Of a stretch of DNA of 64,000 nucleotides, positions 62,435 to 64,000 are shown piece by piece. The DNA is from TH5896 sp049578985. GTDB lineage: Archaea; Thermoproteota; Nitrososphaeria; Nitrososphaerales; Nitrososphaeraceae. Under the pieces are notes generated by a model. The model saw nothing but the letters and a program-made list of their open reading frames with translations, made no database searches and was not told the origin of the DNA. Within the stretch, counting starts at the first letter, position 1, and each line of letters begins with the position of its first letter. Location: contig JBAUMZ010000085.1 in the NCBI GenBank assembly GCA_049578985.1, forward strand, positions 1 to 64,000, given 5' to 3'. A program made the translations under genes and the position numbers.

Positions 62435-64000
62435 ATGTCAATTCAAACAACAGCTGGTGGAATGCCAGTGATAATTTTAAAGGAAGGAACAAGAGAAAGT
62501 AAAGGCAAAGAAGCTCAGAAAAATAATATCACAGCAGCAAAGCTGGTCGCAGAAGTTGTCAAAACCAGCCTCGGCCCAAGAGGCATGGACAAGATGCTTG
62601 TAGATTCTCTGGGAGATGTTACTATCACTAACGATGGGGCTACAATTCTTAAAGAAATCGATGTACAGCATCCCGCTGGAAAAATGATGGTAGAGGTTTC
62701 GAAGTCAGTGGATAATGAAGTGGGAGACGGCACTACTTCGTCAGTCGTTCTTGCAGGATCGTTGATTGAGAAGGCTGAGGGCCTAATCAATCAGGATGTC
62801 CATCCATCGGTGATCGTTGATGGTTATAACGCAGCTTCAGAGCATGCATTAAAACTGCTACAGAAAATTGCTGTAAAAGTCGACACCTCAGACAAAGAAC
62901 TGCTCATCAAGATTGCAAGAACTAGCATGGATTCCAAATTGGTCTCTGAAGATAGTCCAACCCTAAGTGAAATAGTAGTAAGTGCAGCAAGACAGATAGC
63001 AGAAAAGGTTGAAGGGAAAGATGGTTTAAGAGTCGATCTAGACAATATTAAGGTCGAAAAGAAAGCTGGTGGAGCAATAAGGGATACCCAACTCGTAAAG
63101 GGAATCGTTCTTGATAAGGAAGTAGTTCAATCAGGGATGCCGAGAAAGGTTGAACAGGCAAAGATTGCTTTGATAAACTCTGCACTGGAGATCGAAAAAA
63201 CTGAAATGAGTGCCGAAATTAGAATTAGTGATCCGCAACAAATGCAGATGTTTCTTGAGGAAGAAAACAGAATGCTGATGAGTATGGTGGACAAAATAAA
63301 AGAAGCAGGCGCAAATGTAGTTTTGTGTCAAAAAGGCATTGATGATATTGCACAGCATTATCTAGCCAAATCAAGCATACTTGCCGTCAGACGAATAAAG
63401 GAAAGTGATATGTTCAAGCTTACTAAAGCCACAGGTGCACGAATCATAAGCAACCTTGAGGATCTTTCAAGTAAAGACCTAGGCGCCGCTAATCTAGTCG
63501 AAGAGCGCAAAGTCGAGACTGACAAATGGGTCTTCATAGAAGGATGCAAAAATCCAAAGGCAGTCACTATCCTTGTTCGAGGAGGCTCTCAAAGAGTCGT
63601 AGATGAAGCGGATAGGTCAATACATGATGCGTTGATGGTTACTAAAGATGTCCTAGAAAAGCCAGCAATAGTTGCAGGCGGGGGAGCACCAGAAGCATAT
63701 ATTGCCAATGAAATTAGGCAGTGGTCGAGCGGTCTAGAAGGCAGAGCTCAACTTGCTGTTCTAAAGTTTGCCGATGCAATCGACACAATCCCTCTTACGC
63801 TAGCAGAAAATGCCGGCATGGATCCGATTGATACAATGACAGAATTGCGTTCCAAGCAGAGTAAGGGTTCTAAGTGGACAGGAATCAACGTTAGGAGCAC
63901 AGTCGTGACAGATATGTACAAACAAAACATATTGGAACCTCTTGCTGTTAAAGAGCAGGTAATCAAATCCGCCACTGAAGCTGCAACCATGCTCTTACGT
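62435..64000 (+). CDS. Thermosome subunit, second copy (3' end beyond window)
   Basis: Reads MSIQTTAGGMPVIILKEGTR and the same chaperonin blocks as 47424-49082: SLGPRGMDKMLVDSLGDVTI, DGTTSSVVLAG, IVAGGGAPEAYIANEI. About 522 residues are visible before the window ends, so only the C-terminal tail is missing. The two proteins are clearly paralogues with differences concentrated in the apical domain (~residues 140-300). They probably form a hetero-oligomeric ring. Confidence 0.96.
   Translation, partial: MSIQTTAGGMPVIILKEGTRESKGKEAQKNNITAAKLVAEVVKTSLGPRGMDKMLVDSLGDVTITNDGATILKEIDVQHPAGKMMVEVSKSVDNEVGDGTTSSVVLAGSLIEKAEGLINQDVHPSVIVDGYNAASEHALKLLQKIAVKVDTSDKELLIKIARTSMDSKLVSEDSPTLSEIVVSAARQIAEKVEGKDGLRVDLDNIKVEKKAGGAIRDTQLVKGIVLDKEVVQSGMPRKVEQAKIALINSALEIEKTEMSAEIRISDPQQMQMFLEEENRMLMSMVDKIKEAGANVVLCQKGIDDIAQHYLAKSSILAVRRIKESDMFKLTKATGARIISNLEDLSSKDLGAANLVEERKVETDKWVFIEGCKNPKAVTILVRGGSQRVVDEADRSIHDALMVTKDVLEKPAIVAGGGAPEAYIANEIRQWSSGLEGRAQLAVLKFADAIDTIPLTLAENAGMDPIDTMTELRSKQSKGSKWTGINVRSTVVTDMYKQNILEPLAVKEQVIKSATEAATMLLR

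Overview
The window looks like the chromosome of a group I.1b ammonia-oxidizing archaeon (Thaumarchaeota/Nitrososphaerota, order Nitrososphaerales, probably a Nitrosocosmicus-like lineage). The evidence is archaeal information genes (S19e, S27e, L44e, PDCD5-like protein, RNase P Rpp21, Nep1, SUI1, two thermosome subunits), a PEFG-CTERM surface protein, a zinc-containing ferredoxin, an anaerobic-type cobalamin pathway and an A+T-rich composition. No amo genes are present, so the lineage call is inference. I saw no rRNA, tRNA or CRISPR array.

Bases 1 to about 25,000 are accessory and decaying. They hold two inverted copies of an arsenic cassette (289-1464 and 10199-11943) that have decayed reciprocally: copy 1 keeps arsC and an aquaporin, copy 2 keeps arsM and the HxlR-type regulator. 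Around them lie esterase, glyoxalase-family (VOC), PPOX, ferritin, metallophosphoesterase and secreted-protein genes, long stretches without genes, and at least ten broken genes: two winged-helix regulators, an ABM monooxygenase, an alpha/beta-hydrolase fragment, a ribbon-helix-helix protein, a hemerythrin-like protein, a GNAT acetyltransferase broken by a 23-bp tandem duplication, and others. An AlbA_2/Schlafen-like gene with an overlapping unknown partner (12253-13584) and a nested pair of alternative hairpins (13723-13774) are the most unusual structures here.

Bases 25,000 to 44,700 are mostly core: thymidylate kinase, a CinA-like protein, a his operon on the minus strand (hisD-hisC-HAD-hisB-hisH-hisA-hisF) with hisG upstream beyond a divergent Cas4-like nuclease, class II HMG-CoA reductase, a lone OppF-type ABC ATPase and SMC. 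The HAD phosphatase in the his operon is a good candidate for the histidinol-phosphatase step.

Bases 44,700 to 64,000 hold IMP dehydrogenase, thermosome, a CoA-ester lyase with an MDR reductase, ribosome and RNA genes, heme O synthase, Lrp, aspartate-semialdehyde dehydrogenase, and a tightly overlapping plus-strand cobalamin operon: CobD-like aminotransferase, CobQ synthetase lacking its glutaminase domain, CbiB, CobS, CobY. It is followed by S27e/L44e, a 43-residue membrane peptide, a FlK-type thioesterase and a second thermosome subunit cut by the window end. I saw no broken genes in this part.
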